NCBI GenBank assembly: GCA_021778415.1
Contig: JAJYCL010000012.1
Span: forward strand, 1 to 44,637
Length of the DNA stretch: 44,637 bases
Source: a bacterium
Lineage (GTDB): Bacteria; Vulcanimicrobiota; Vulcanimicrobiia; Vulcanimicrobiales; Vulcanimicrobiaceae
Direction of reading: 5' to 3'
Positions 29,438-37,920 of the stretch are shown here, in pieces. The notes beneath the pieces were generated by a model. That model had not been told where the DNA came from, ran no database searches, and saw nothing but the letters and a program-made list of their open reading frames with translations. Position numbers and translations under genes: made by a program. Positions within the stretch are counted from its first letter, which is position 1; each line of letters starts with the position of its first letter.

Positions 29438-30387
29438 TGCGCGTTGCAGTCATTTTTCCCGGACAAGGCTCGCAGACATTGGGAATGGGCGCCGATGTCG
29501 CCGCGAAGAGCGAGATCGCAGCAGAGCTTTTCGAACGCGCGAAACGCGTGCTTGGCTATGATCTTCTGGCCCTGCAAATCAATGGTCCGGAAGAAAAGCT
29601 CCGTGAGACGGTCTATTCGCAGCCGGCGATTTTTGTAACGAACCTTGCACTTGCGCTCGCTTGCGGCGACGCGCTCAACCCGGTGGTCAGTGCCGGGCAT
29701 TCGTTCGGTGAGTTTTGTTCCTTGACGTTAGCTGGCGCGCTGGAGTTTGAAGATGCGCTGCGTATCGTCGATGAGCGAGGCAAAGCGATGCAAGCGGCGG
29801 CCGAGCAAGCTCCCGGCGCGATGTCGGCCGTTCTCGGATTGGAGCCGTCCATACTGCGCGAAACGGTTGAACGCGTCCGCACGACGTCCAATCTTCGCGT
29901 ACAATTGGCGAATTTTAATGCGCCTGGGCAAATTGTCATTAGTGGCGATCTTGGAGGCGTGCAACAGGCGGGGCAAGCCTTACTCGAGGCAGGTGCCAAG
30001 CGCGTCGTTGCTCTCAATGTTTCCGGTGCATGGCATAGTGAGTTAATGCAGCCCGCCGTCGAACGGTTTGGTAAAGCGGTTGAAGCCGGAAGTTTCTCGT
30101 TGCCGCGGTTCGACGTGATTAGTAACGTCGATGCAACGGTGTATCGCGATACGGCAACGATGCGCAGCAATCTCGTTCATTCGCTGACTGCCGAAGTGCG
30201 TTGGCACGACACGGCGCTGGAAATGATGAAGCATCAACCGGATCTTATCGTCGAGTTCGGCGCATCGCCGGTTCTCGGGCCGATGGCCAAACGGCTTCCC
30301 GAGGTTAAAGATGTTCGCACCGTCTCCGATTATGCCGGAGTCGAAAAACTGTTGACCCAGCTGATTGCCGGAGCGGTGAACGCATGA
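29437..30387 (+). CDS. fabD: malonyl-CoA:ACP transacylase
   Basis: 316 residues from ATG 29437, the one that overlaps the fabH stop and has CTGGAG about 9 bases upstream. The start gives the family's opening MRVAVIFPGQGSQTLGMG. Nucleophile S89 in GHSFGEFC and the His in NVSGAWHSELM (about 198) form the catalytic dyad; an Arg in the EARIVDERGKAM-type helix is present. It moves malonyl from CoA to ACP. The stop overlaps fabG by 4 bases. Confidence 0.95.
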   Translation: MRVAVIFPGQGSQTLGMGADVAAKSEIAAELFERAKRVLGYDLLALQINGPEEKLRETVYSQPAIFVTNLALALACGDALNPVVSAGHSFGEFCSLTLAGALEFEDALRIVDERGKAMQAAAEQAPGAMSAVLGLEPSILRETVERVRTTSNLRVQLANFNAPGQIVISGDLGGVQQAGQALLEAGAKRVVALNVSGAWHSELMQPAVERFGKAVEAGSFSLPRFDVISNVDATVYRDTATMRSNLVHSLTAEVRWHDTALEMMKHQPDLIVEFGASPVLGPMAKRLPEVKDVRTVSDYAGVEKLLTQLIAGAVNA

Positions 30388-31130
30388 GCCTCGTCGGTCG
30401 TACGGCATTTATTACCGGTGCGTCGCGTGGTATCGGCCGCGGGATCGCAGTTGAACTTGCGACCGCGGGAGCGGATGTTGCGCTTGTCGGGCGTGATCTC
30501 GATGCACTCAATGAGACGGTCGCTGCGTGCCAATCGGCGCGCCCAGATGTTCGCACGCTCGTGCTGCAAGCGGATGTCACCGATGCCGCCGCGATGGATG
30601 CCGCAGTGGCACAAACCGTTGAAGCATTTGGCCGGCTCGATTTTGCCGTCGCCAACGCCGGGCAATCGATCGATGCGTTGTTACTTCGCTTAAAACCGGA
30701 TGTGATCGAAACAATGCTCAATGTGAATCTCAAATCCGCATTTCATCTGTGCAGCGCCGTTGTGAAGCCGATGATGAAACAGCGTTTTGGTTCGATTGTG
30801 CTCGTCTCATCGATTGTCGGGCTCACCGGTAATGCAGGCCAAGCGGCCTATGCCGCATCAAAGGCCGGGCTCCTTGCCCTTGCAAAATCGTTGGCCAAAG
30901 AATTAGGTTCCCGCAATATTCGCGTTAACGCCGTCGCGCCGGGTCTGATCGATACTGCGATGACGGAAAAGATGCCGGATGCTGCGCGTGAAGCGCTGCT
31001 GAAGATGACTGCGCTCGGACGCGCAGGCACTCCAAAAGATGTCGGTGGTGTTGTGGCATTTTTATGCTCCGACGCCGCTGCATACGTCACCGGTCAGACG
31101 CTCGTCGTCGACGGTGGCGTGGTTATGTAA
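30384..31130 (+). CDS. fabG: 3-oxoacyl-ACP reductase
   Basis: 248 residues of the classical short-chain dehydrogenase fold. GASRGIGRGIA near the N-terminus binds NADPH, NVNLKSAF follows, SSIVG holds the catalytic Ser, and YAASKAG holds Tyr and Lys. The context between fabD and acpP makes reduction of 3-oxoacyl-ACP the role. It starts inside the fabD stop (ATGA). Confidence 0.95.
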   Translation: MSLVGRTAFITGASRGIGRGIAVELATAGADVALVGRDLDALNETVAACQSARPDVRTLVLQADVTDAAAMDAAVAQTVEAFGRLDFAVANAGQSIDALLLRLKPDVIETMLNVNLKSAFHLCSAVVKPMMKQRFGSIVLVSSIVGLTGNAGQAAYAASKAGLLALAKSLAKELGSRNIRVNAVAPGLIDTAMTEKMPDAAREALLKMTALGRAGTPKDVGGVVAFLCSDAAAYVTGQTLVVDGGVVM

Positions 31131-31160
31131 CTCTCACTGCCCGATATAAAGAGGAACCGT

Positions 31161-31406
31161 ATGGCTACGACCTTCGACCGCGTCAAAAAAATCATCGTCG
31201 ATCAACTTGCCGTTGATGAGAACGAAGTAACGATGGAAGCGTCGATCACTGACGATCTTGGAGCCGATTCACTCTCGCAAGTCGAGCTCGTGATGGCGTT
31301 TGAGAACGAATTCAGCATCGATATTCCCGATGAAGAAGCTGAGAAAATCAAGACCGTTGGCGATGCCGTCAAGCGCGTCGATGATGCCTTAGCGGCAGCG
31401 GGCTAA
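31161..31406 (+). CDS. acpP: acyl carrier protein
   Basis: 81 residues, acidic, with the phosphopantetheine serine S37 in [22 protein letters not shown] lies 7 bases before the ATG (AGAGGAACCGT). It carries the growing acyl chain in fatty acid synthesis. It is followed after 3 bases by ffh. Confidence 0.97.
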   Translation: MATTFDRVKKIIVDQLAVDENEVTMEASITDDLGADSLSQVELVMAFENEFSIDIPDEEAEKIKTVGDAVKRVDDALAAAG

Positions 31407-31409
31407 TTC

Positions 31410-32738
31410 TTGTTCGAACAGCTTAGCGATCGGCTTGGCGCGATATTCTCGCGTCTGGCCGGCCGCGGTCGCATTAGCGAGGCCGAGGTCGATGAAGCGA
31501 TGCGCGAAGTGCGCGTCGCCTTGTTGGAAGCCGACGTTGCGCTGCCTGCGGCTAAGGCGTTTGTCGCACGGATTAAAGAGAAAGCCAAAGGCGCCGATGT
31601 CTTGGCTTCGCTTACACCCGCGCAAACGATCGTTAAGATCGTTCACGACGAACTCGTTGAGCTACTTGGTGGCGCGCAAGCGCGTTTGCAATTTTCCGAT
31701 GCGCCACCGTCGGTCATTCTTATGGTCGGCCTGCAGGGCTCCGGTAAAACCACGCAGGTTGGAAAGCTCGGGTTACGGCTCAAGGAGCAAGGTCGGCGTA
31801 GTCTTTTGGTGGCAGCCGACGTGTATCGCCCGGCGGCCGTCGCGCAATTACAAACGCTCGGCAAACAAACCGATCTTCCCGTGTTCGAACGCGGGCAGGG
31901 CGATGCCGTTGCAATTGCGCGCGAAGGTGTTGCCGAGGCGCGTCGATTAGGCATTTCAACCGTCATCATCGATACTGCCGGTCGCCTGCAGATCGATGCC
32001 TCATTGATGGACGAGCTCGTTCGTCTTAAAGCAGCGGTAAACCCAAAAGAAATTCTTTTCGTTGCCGACGCAATGACGGGCCAAGAAGCCACCACGGTGG
32101 CGCGCGGTTTTCACGAAAAGCTCGGCATCACCGGCATCATTCTCACGAAAATGGATGGCGATACGCGCGGCGGTGCCGCGTTTTCGATCTTCCATGAAAC
32201 GGGCGCACCGATTAAGTTTATCGGCACCGGTGAAAAACTTACTGCGCTTGAGGCCTTTCATCCCGACCGCTTGGCATCGCGTATTCTCGGCATGGGCGAT
32301 GTCATGTCGCTCATCGAGCGCACGCAATCCGTCTATTCCGAAGAACAGGCGAAATCGCTTGAGCAGAAATTGCGCAAATCGCAGTTCACGCTCGATGATT
32401 TTCTTGAACAGATGCGTCAAGTGCGGAAGATGGGTTCGATGACGGATCTGCTCAAGATGATTCCCGGTGTCTCGCGGGCGCTACCAAAAGATTTCGAGAT
32501 TCCCGAAAAAGAGCTTGGGAAGATCGAAGCGATCATCTGCTCGATGACGCGCGCCGAACGGCGCAACCCGGATATTCTCAATGGTTCGCGTCGTAAACGC
32601 ATCGCTTCGGGAAGCGGAACGCTGGTTAGCGATGTCAACAAACTCGTCAAGCAATTCGAAGCGTCGAAATCCATGATGAAGCAGTTCGGCGGTGGCGGTA
32701 AGAGACGTCCACGCCTCCCGATGGGGCTGCCACAATAG
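31410..32738 (+). CDS. ffh: signal recognition particle protein
   Basis: 442 residues from a TTG start, 3 bases after acpP. N domain (about 1-90), G domain with GLQGSGKTTQVGKLG (P-loop), DTAGRL and TKMDGDTRGG, then a Met-rich M domain (MTDLLKMIPG, SKSMMKQF) that binds 4.5S RNA and signal sequences. It targets membrane and secreted proteins to the Sec machinery. No 4.5S RNA gene was seen in the window. The next gene is rpsP, 66 bases on. Confidence 0.97.
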   Translation: MFEQLSDRLGAIFSRLAGRGRISEAEVDEAMREVRVALLEADVALPAAKAFVARIKEKAKGADVLASLTPAQTIVKIVHDELVELLGGAQARLQFSDAPPSVILMVGLQGSGKTTQVGKLGLRLKEQGRRSLLVAADVYRPAAVAQLQTLGKQTDLPVFERGQGDAVAIAREGVAEARRLGISTVIIDTAGRLQIDASLMDELVRLKAAVNPKEILFVADAMTGQEATTVARGFHEKLGITGIILTKMDGDTRGGAAFSIFHETGAPIKFIGTGEKLTALEAFHPDRLASRILGMGDVMSLIERTQSVYSEEQAKSLEQKLRKSQFTLDDFLEQMRQVRKMGSMTDLLKMIPGVSRALPKDFEIPEKELGKIEAIICSMTRAERRNPDILNGSRRKRIASGSGTLVSDVNKLVKQFEASKSMMKQFGGGGKRRPRLPMGLPQ

Positions 32739-32804
32739 TTGTGCTCTCTAGCAAGTCGCGTGCTTTAATCGCGATCCAACATCTAAAGAAAATAATAGGA
32801 ACCG

Positions 32805-33098
32805 ATGGTTAAGATCCGCCTGCGCCGCATGGGCGCAAAAAAACAACCGACATATCGCTTTGTTGTCGCCGACGCGCGCTCGCCGCGCGATGGCCGCTTC
32901 ATTGAGATTCTCGGCCATTACAACCCACGCACCGAACCCAAGACCGTTGTCGTCAACGAAGAAAAAGCCAAAGAGTGGCTTGCCAAGGGTGCGCAACCGT
33001 CCGATACCGTTCGCCGTCTTTTTGCCGAAAAGGGCATCATGGAACGCGGACCGATTTCGATTGCCAAGCGTAAACCTAAGAGCGAGAAAAGCGCGTAA
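32805..33098 (+). CDS. rpsP: 30S ribosomal protein S16
   Basis: 97 residues beginning [20 protein letters not shown], the S16 signature, with [10 protein letters not shown] in the middle. AGGA lies 5 bases before the ATG. The basic C-terminus ([10 protein letters not shown]) is usual. The stop overlaps the next start by one base. Confidence 0.97.
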   Translation: MVKIRLRRMGAKKQPTYRFVVADARSPRDGRFIEILGHYNPRTEPKTVVVNEEKAKEWLAKGAQPSDTVRRLFAEKGIMERGPISIAKRKPKSEKSA

Positions 33099-33643
33099 TG
33101 TCGGCCTTTGACGACGAGTTTGGTCTCTTCGGAGAAGAGGTAGACTCCTCGGAGCGTCGCGCGAAACTTGGCGCACGCATTATCAATCAAGGCGAAACCA
33201 TTATCGACGAAATCGAACCTGAAGATGCAGACGCACCGCGCCGCTCCCGTGATTCGGGCGGTCGTCGCCGTGAACAACAACCAGGTGGTTTCCGTCGCAA
33301 CGGTGGCCCTCGTTTTGGCGGACGCGACGAAGGCCGTCGCCATGTATCAACTCCGGCATCACCGGATGCGGCGCGCCGCGCCGGTGCTCTGCTCGAGTTT
33401 CTCGCTCGCAAATTAGTCGCAAAACCGGACGATGTATCCGTCGATCTTTTCGCGGATGAATCCGGTCAGCCGGTCATCGAAGTCGTTGTCGATTCCGAAG
33501 ATCTCGGTAAGATGATCGGGCGAAATGGCCGCGTTGCGCAAGCGCTGCGCACGATCGCTCGCGCATCGGCCGAAGGCCGCATCGCTGTCGATATTCTCGA
33601 TGCGAGCGAAGCTGCCGACGAGGGCGAAGAAGACGCCGAATAA
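33098..33643 (+). CDS. khpA: KH-domain RNA-binding protein KhpA with long N-terminal extension
   Basis: 181 residues, about twice the usual KhpA length of 75-85. The C-terminal KH domain (about 88-165) has DSEDLGKMIGRNGRVAQALR with the GxxG loop (GRNG). Before it lies an acidic segment (DEIEPEDADAPRR) and an Arg/Gly/Asn-rich region (GGRRREQQPGGFRRNGGPRF), a likely disordered RNA-binding tail. The order rpsP-khpA-rimM is conserved in many bacteria; KhpA with KhpB binds RNAs and affects cell division and wall synthesis. It overlaps rimM by 44 bases. Confidence 0.9.
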   Translation: MSAFDDEFGLFGEEVDSSERRAKLGARIINQGETIIDEIEPEDADAPRRSRDSGGRRREQQPGGFRRNGGPRFGGRDEGRRHVSTPASPDAARRAGALLEFLARKLVAKPDDVSVDLFADESGQPVIEVVVDSEDLGKMIGRNGRVAQALRTIARASAEGRIAVDILDASEAADEGEEDAE

Positions 33644-34178
33644 CGAACTTCTCAAGGCCGGTCGCATTGCCGGCGTCTTTGGGATTCGTGGTGAGCTCAA
33701 GTGCGACCCGACTGAGTCGGGTCGCATCCTCTTTGTGCGCGGCGCAACGTTTCAAGCGCAAGGTCGCGATGTCAGCGAGCCGGTGACGATCGCCAGTGTT
33801 CGCGAGCACCAAAAACGCCTGCTCTTGCGCTTTGAGGGAGTCGAGGACGCAACGGCCGCGGAACGCTTTGCGCCGTGCGAATTATTAGTTGCCCGCAAGG
33901 AATTAGCCCGCGGCGTTGGGCCGGGAGAATACCTCGATATCGATTTAGTCGGCTGCCGTGTTGTGGATGCAGCGGGGACGAATCTCGGAACGGTGCGCGA
34001 TGTCGAACACTATCCGGCAAGCGATATGCTCGTCGTCGGTCGCGGCATGATTCCGATGATTCGCGAGTTTATTCTTTCGATCGATCTTGCTGCCAAGGAA
34101 ATTCGAGTTGAAATTCCGCTTGGTCTGCTCAACGATGCCGACGCTACGTCGGACGGAACGTCATCGACAACGAATTGA
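33600..34178 (+). CDS. rimM: ribosome maturation factor RimM
   Basis: 192 residues from ATG 33600, inside khpA. The first RimM domain reads LKAGRIAGVFGIRGELKCDP and the PRC-barrel LDIDLVGCRVVDAAGTNLGT; the conserved end is FILSIDLAAKEIRVEIPLGLL. RimM helps assemble the head of the 30S subunit and binds S19. No other start codon fits the conserved N-terminus, which begins about 15 residues in. The usual next genes trmD and rplS are missing. The last 35 bases overlap the convergent msrB. Confidence 0.9.
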   Translation: MRAKLPTRAKKTPNNELLKAGRIAGVFGIRGELKCDPTESGRILFVRGATFQAQGRDVSEPVTIASVREHQKRLLLRFEGVEDATAAERFAPCELLVARKELARGVGPGEYLDIDLVGCRVVDAAGTNLGTVRDVEHYPASDMLVVGRGMIPMIREFILSIDLAAKEIRVEIPLGLLNDADATSDGTSSTTN

Positions 34179-34554
34179 TGCAGTAACGCGTCTTTCGCGG
34201 GCTTGGGCCGTCGTCAAAGACATGTCCAAGATGCGAATCGCAGGCTTTGCAGCGCACTTCCGTGCGCACCATGCCGTGACTATGATCGTCGAGCAACCGT
34301 ACGTTTTGTTGCTCGTCGGGATGCGTAAATGACGGCCACCCACAATGGGATTCAAACTTTGCATCGGACGTGAAAAGATCTGCTCCGCAGGCTGCGCACG
34401 AGAACGTCCCGACACGATGTTCGTCGGTAAGCGCCCCGGTAAACGGGCGTTCCGTTCCCGCTTCACGCAAAATATGATAAGCGTCCGGCGAAAGGAGTGC
34501 TTTCCACTCTTCCTCGCTTTTTTGGACGTCGGGAGAGACATCATGGTTCATCAT
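34144..34554 (-). CDS. msrB: peptide-methionine (R)-S-oxide reductase
   Basis: 136 residues from ATG 34554, after AGGGAGAG. Catalytic C125 is in RYCINSLSMTF; the zinc site is CAAC (53-56) and CKAC (102-105); SHCGWPSF is the family motif. It reduces methionine-R-sulfoxide in proteins, using thioredoxin. No signal peptide, so cytosolic, in contrast to the exported MsrA at 42357. The last 35 bases overlap rimM tail to tail, with both frames intact. Confidence 0.95.
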   Translation of the reverse strand: MMNHDVSPDVQKSEEEWKALLSPDAYHILREAGTERPFTGALTDEHRVGTFSCAACGADLFTSDAKFESHCGWPSFTHPDEQQNVRLLDDHSHGMVRTEVRCKACDSHLGHVFDDGPSPRKTRYCINSLSMTFRPT

Positions 34555-34580
34555 AGGTCTCTCCCTAAACGTCCGAGGGG

Positions 34581-34607
34581 GCCTATCCGTTTCGTGGATA
34601 GGCTTTT
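34581..34607 (+). terminator. possible terminator for the rpsP-khpA-rimM transcript
   Basis: GCCTATCC and GGATAGGC form an 8-bp stem with a 7-base loop, followed by TTTT on the plus strand. It lies beyond msrB, so a rimM transcript ending here would run antisense through the whole of msrB. The stem also contains the stop region of the next minus-strand gene. Confidence 0.4.
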
Positions 34608-35638
34608 GCGTACGCATCCACGGCCGCTTGTATGGCCGCAGTGAGATCGCCGTTTTCCGCCGTTTGCGTCGCAAAGACGGCGCCAAAGCACGTATAGGCC
34701 GAGAGCGTAAACGTGTAGGTCGTCGTTTTGCGAAAGCGTCCTTCGGTTTTCGACGTCACTGAGCCGCCAAAGAGCGTAGTATCGCGATGCGATCCGCAGA
34801 GCCTATTGGCCGACGCTGCGAGCGCAGAGCTTTGCACATCGGTGGGACTGGTGACGAAATAGATGTCGATATCATGTTGCAAGGCCTGCGTCGCCGTGGT
34901 GAGCTGGCCGCTCGGCAAGGATCCGTCGATGCGCGCCACGAGCGAGACGCGCGACGGCTTGTGCAGGCGCATCGGTTCGGGCGTTTTCGACGCAGAATGT
35001 TTTGCGTGGAATAGTCCGGCTAATGCTCCGAGGCCGCCAAGCGAAACGGATGCTCCATTTTTCGTTGGTTTGGGTGTCGCGCTCGATTGCGATTCGTCGG
35101 CTTGGGAGACGGGGATACCCTCGTCGTTGAGGCCTGCGCGAGCGAGGATGGCACTGCGTGCCTGCAGCGCTTGCGAAGCGGCATCATTGGAGTTTGCGAT
35201 TTCAACGGTGTGCGAGTACATGATGACACCGTTTCGGCCGTCGACTATTTGCAGCACCATCGATGCTCCGTTGCCCATTGCCAGGAGTGAACCCGTAATA
35301 TAATAATCGGCATGGTCTTTTTGGGCCGTTGCAAACATGGCTGTCGTCGCGACTTTGGTGGGAATGGCAACCACTTTGATGTTTCCCGCAGATTCCATAA
35401 CGTTTTTGAAAATCTGGGCGATTTTCATTCCCGGATCGCCATCGAAGCCGGCTCCGGCCACAAACGGAAACACCACAACGTTGAGCGATTCGCCGAGTTT
35501 TACCGGTGCTGGAGTCGAGCCCATGAGCGGAATCGCTGTGGCCAGCGCGCTGGGTTTGCTCGTTGATGACGGCGTGGGGACCGCTGCTAGGAGCGCAAGG
35601 GCGGGAGCAAGGGCAAAAAGAGCGAGGAGTCGGCGCAC
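34583..35638 (-). CDS. secreted protein with CsgG/TolB-N-like domain
   Basis: 351 residues. MRRLLALFALAPALALLAAV is a signal peptide. Residues about 50-165 (SLNVVVFPFVAGAGFDGDPG, ATAQKDHADYYITGSLLAMG, GVIMYSHTVEI) resemble the nucleotide-like fold of CsgG/TolB N-terminal proteins, which assemble or sense at the outer membrane; this is pattern recognition only. A Pro/Ser/Lys linker follows, then a second beta-rich domain with two Cys (RLCGS, YTCFG). It lies 28 bases upstream of msrB on the same strand and may share its transcript. Confidence 0.7.
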   Translation of the reverse strand: MRRLLALFALAPALALLAAVPTPSSTSKPSALATAIPLMGSTPAPVKLGESLNVVVFPFVAGAGFDGDPGMKIAQIFKNVMESAGNIKVVAIPTKVATTAMFATAQKDHADYYITGSLLAMGNGASMVLQIVDGRNGVIMYSHTVEIANSNDAASQALQARSAILARAGLNDEGIPVSQADESQSSATPKPTKNGASVSLGGLGALAGLFHAKHSASKTPEPMRLHKPSRVSLVARIDGSLPSGQLTTATQALQHDIDIYFVTSPTDVQSSALAASANRLCGSHRDTTLFGGSVTSKTEGRFRKTTTYTFTLSAYTCFGAVFATQTAENGDLTAAIQAAVDAYAKAYPRNG

Positions 35639-35722
35639 GTGGATCCTTTCGGGAAGCCATGATGGAGGAGGGCTGCGACGTAAAAACGTCGCGGACGGGA
35701 AAAGCGTTCGCTTCTTGGCGGT

Positions 35723-36415
35723 CTAGCCGAGATTCGCGATTTGCGCCTCGAACGCTTGCAGCAGGCTGTTGATTTGCCCGGGGGCTTCAAGCATCGGGAG
35801 GTGGCCGAGCCCGGGGAGAATCTCGGCACGAGCCCCGGGGACTCGCTCGGCGATCATCTGCGCGAACTTCGGTGGCATAAGGCGATCATCGGCGCCCGTG
35901 ATCGCGAGCATCGGAAGCGCGATTTCCGCGAGATTCGCCGTTCGATCAAAGGCATCACAGGCGCGAAAATCGGCGATCGTTTGCGATTGGCCGACGTCCA
36001 TGAGTTGCTCGCGCATCGTTTGCATAAGCTCGTTCGTTGGGGTTGCGAAGAAGATTGGAACGAGCGTTTCAATCGCAGCCGGGAAATCCGTTTCCATTTG
36101 TGTGAACATCGCAGGGCCGACGCGCATTTTTGCACCCGAACCCAAGAGCACGCAGCCGCGAATGCGCGATGCACCGCGAACGGCGAGTTCGAGCGCGATT
36201 GCGCCGCCCATCGAACTGCCAACGAGCAGTGCATCCTCGATCGCGTGCGTCTGCAGTTGCAACTCGACGGCATCGGCAAACGCGCCGATGGATGTCGTAT
36301 CGCCATGCGTGGAACGGCCCGGGAGCCGAATAAAAACGCCGTTCGGAAATGCGGAACGTTGTTCGTGGAATACGGCATCCGTACAGCCGGCGCCATGAAT
36401 GAAAACGAAAGTCAT
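35723..36415 (-). CDS. alpha/beta hydrolase
   Basis: 230 residues from ATG 36415, which overlaps the stop of the membrane protein gene (ATGA), with AAAGGA upstream. The fold is clear: FVFIHGAGCTD holds the oxyanion HG, GSSMGGAIALELA the nucleophile Ser, TGADDRLMPP the acidic residue, and GLGHLPMLE the His. Such enzymes cleave esters, amides or C-C bonds; substrate unknown. No signal peptide. Confidence 0.9.
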   Translation of the reverse strand: MTFVFIHGAGCTDAVFHEQRSAFPNGVFIRLPGRSTHGDTTSIGAFADAVELQLQTHAIEDALLVGSSMGGAIALELAVRGASRIRGCVLLGSGAKMRVGPAMFTQMETDFPAAIETLVPIFFATPTNELMQTMREQLMDVGQSQTIADFRACDAFDRTANLAEIALPMLAITGADDRLMPPKFAQMIAERVPGARAEILPGLGHLPMLEAPGQINSLLQAFEAQIANLG

Positions 36416-37242
36416 GAAGTTCGATCCTTTACAGGGGTCAGTTTGACGGTGCCATGCGCGAGCGCCCACGCTGCGCTGACTTCGGCACCGAAGAAGAAAA
36501 GATTTGCGACAAGATAAAACCAGAGTAGGAGGGCAAGCGGGACGGAAAGTGCTCCATAAATGCGCGTGAAATTAATATTGATCGTGTATTCCGTAAACGC
36601 ATATTGCAAGACCGGCCAAATCACCGCGCAGAACGTCGCGCCCGGCACGCCAAAATGCCACGGCAGCACGCGATTCGGCAGAAATGCATAGAGCACCATG
36701 CAGATGCCAAACACGAGCGCGAGCGAAATAAAATACGCCGCGATCTGCACGAGATGCGCTTTATCGGGGAGATGCGCCATTGTCGCAGCCAGTGAAATGG
36801 CAATCGGCAAGGCGACGGCGATAATGATGAGGATGCCGATGATCGGCAACATCACGATTGCCAATGCCATGTCGTGCAAATACCCTCGGCCTTTGGGCAC
36901 TTCCAGAATGCGATCTAACGCAATCGTTAAGGCCATGAAGAGATTTTTACCGGACCACAAGAGGAACCCCAAGGCAATCAACGATGAGATGCCGCGTCCG
37001 AAAATATAGGATTGAAGATTCGCCTGAATATACGAATGGACGGCCGGCGAAAGATTGGTGATCACGCCGAGTAGGCGGCTTTGCGCATCCGGGACGAGCA
37101 GCGACGCGCCTGTGAGTCCGAGGACGACGAGCGGAAATAACCCGAAAATCGCGTTAAAGGAGACCGCTTGTGCAAGAAAGGCACAGCCATCCGAGGAGAA
37201 CCGAGCCAGGGCCTCGCGTAGGGTAGGGAAGAGTCGCGACAT
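36412..37242 (-). CDS. YihY/virulence factor BrkB family membrane protein
   Basis: 276 residues from ATG 37242 (MSRLFPTLREAL); a start 15 codons earlier would overlap the next gene. Six membrane segments, including GFLLWSGKNLFMALTIALDR, FYLVANLFFFGAEV and AFTEYTININFTRIYGALSVP, which are typical of the family once called RNase BN. The family's role is unsettled (transport or envelope integrity). Translationally coupled to the downstream hydrolase. Confidence 0.9.
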   Translation of the reverse strand: MSRLFPTLREALARFSSDGCAFLAQAVSFNAIFGLFPLVVLGLTGASLLVPDAQSRLLGVITNLSPAVHSYIQANLQSYIFGRGISSLIALGFLLWSGKNLFMALTIALDRILEVPKGRGYLHDMALAIVMLPIIGILIIIAVALPIAISLAATMAHLPDKAHLVQIAAYFISLALVFGICMVLYAFLPNRVLPWHFGVPGATFCAVIWPVLQYAFTEYTININFTRIYGALSVPLALLLWFYLVANLFFFGAEVSAAWALAHGTVKLTPVKDRTS

Positions 37243-37265
37243 GCGCTGCGGTATATGAGGTGCCA

Positions 37266-37754
37266 ATGCCCCTATTCCCTCCGCCAACGGTCGAGGTGCG
37301 CCTGGACGGCCGCCCCGTGCTCGCCTACCATCGGGTCATTTTGCGACGCAACATCGTGATGGCGCCGATTTTGCCGTTCGCGCTGCGATTCGCCCATATT
37401 ATCGGCCAAACGCCTCGCTTGCTCACGCTTGAGCGTCGCGACGATATCGTCCGCGTTCGCGTTGAGGGGGCCGGTGGAGTGCCGCGCTTCGGCCTTGCCG
37501 GGCCGTTGCGAGCCTTTGGATTCGGCGTGCGCTTTGATGCGCAGAAGAAGATTCTCTGGGTGACGTCGCCGATGCGGCGACCGCTTGTGATTTCAACGCC
37601 GTTTCGCGGCGCCCCAATGGCGGCTCGCGCTGTCTTTACCCCGACGCCCGTTCAGACGCCCAGGCCGCCTTTTACGGGGCCGATGCGCCCCCGTCGCACA
37701 CCGATTCCGCTGGAGTTTTGGGCCACCCCATCACCGCACCCGGCGCACCTATAG
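37266..37754 (+). CDS. hypothetical protein with Pro-rich tail
   Basis: 162 residues from ATG 37266 with GAGG 5 bases upstream. The first 110 residues have beta-rich stretches (TVEVRLDGRPVLAYHRVILR, DDIVRVRVEGAGG), and the tail is Pro/Arg-rich (VQTPRPPFTGPMRPRRTPIP). No membrane segment or signal. Divergent from the YihY gene with 23 bases between starts. No family recognised. The hairpin repeats start 3 bases after its stop. Confidence 0.6.
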   Translation: MPLFPPPTVEVRLDGRPVLAYHRVILRRNIVMAPILPFALRFAHIIGQTPRLLTLERRDDIVRVRVEGAGGVPRFGLAGPLRAFGFGVRFDAQKKILWVTSPMRRPLVISTPFRGAPMAARAVFTPTPVQTPRPPFTGPMRPRRTPIPLEFWATPSPHPAHL

Positions 37755-37756
37755 GC

Positions 37757-37870
37757 CCTTCGAGACGCGCACTTCGTGCGCTCCTCAGGGTGACAGCACT
37801 GTCATGCTGAGGAGCGAGCGGAGCGAGCGTCTCGAAGCATCACTCATGCGGGAGCACGCGCTAGCGTGCA
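37757..37870. repeat. hairpin repeats of the GAGGAGCG family
   Basis: An inverted left arm (CCCTTCGAGACGCGCACTTC), a direct arm GTCATGCTGAGGAGCG with the third stem variant (GAGCGGAGCGAG), and the middle hairpin GCACGC/GCGTGC are all present. They fill the gap between the hypothetical gene and the oxidoreductase gene. Confidence 0.88.
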
Positions 37871-37920
37871 ACATTTGATCGTTCGTAAATCGAATGCGAC
37901 TCCAAATTATTCCGCTGTTT

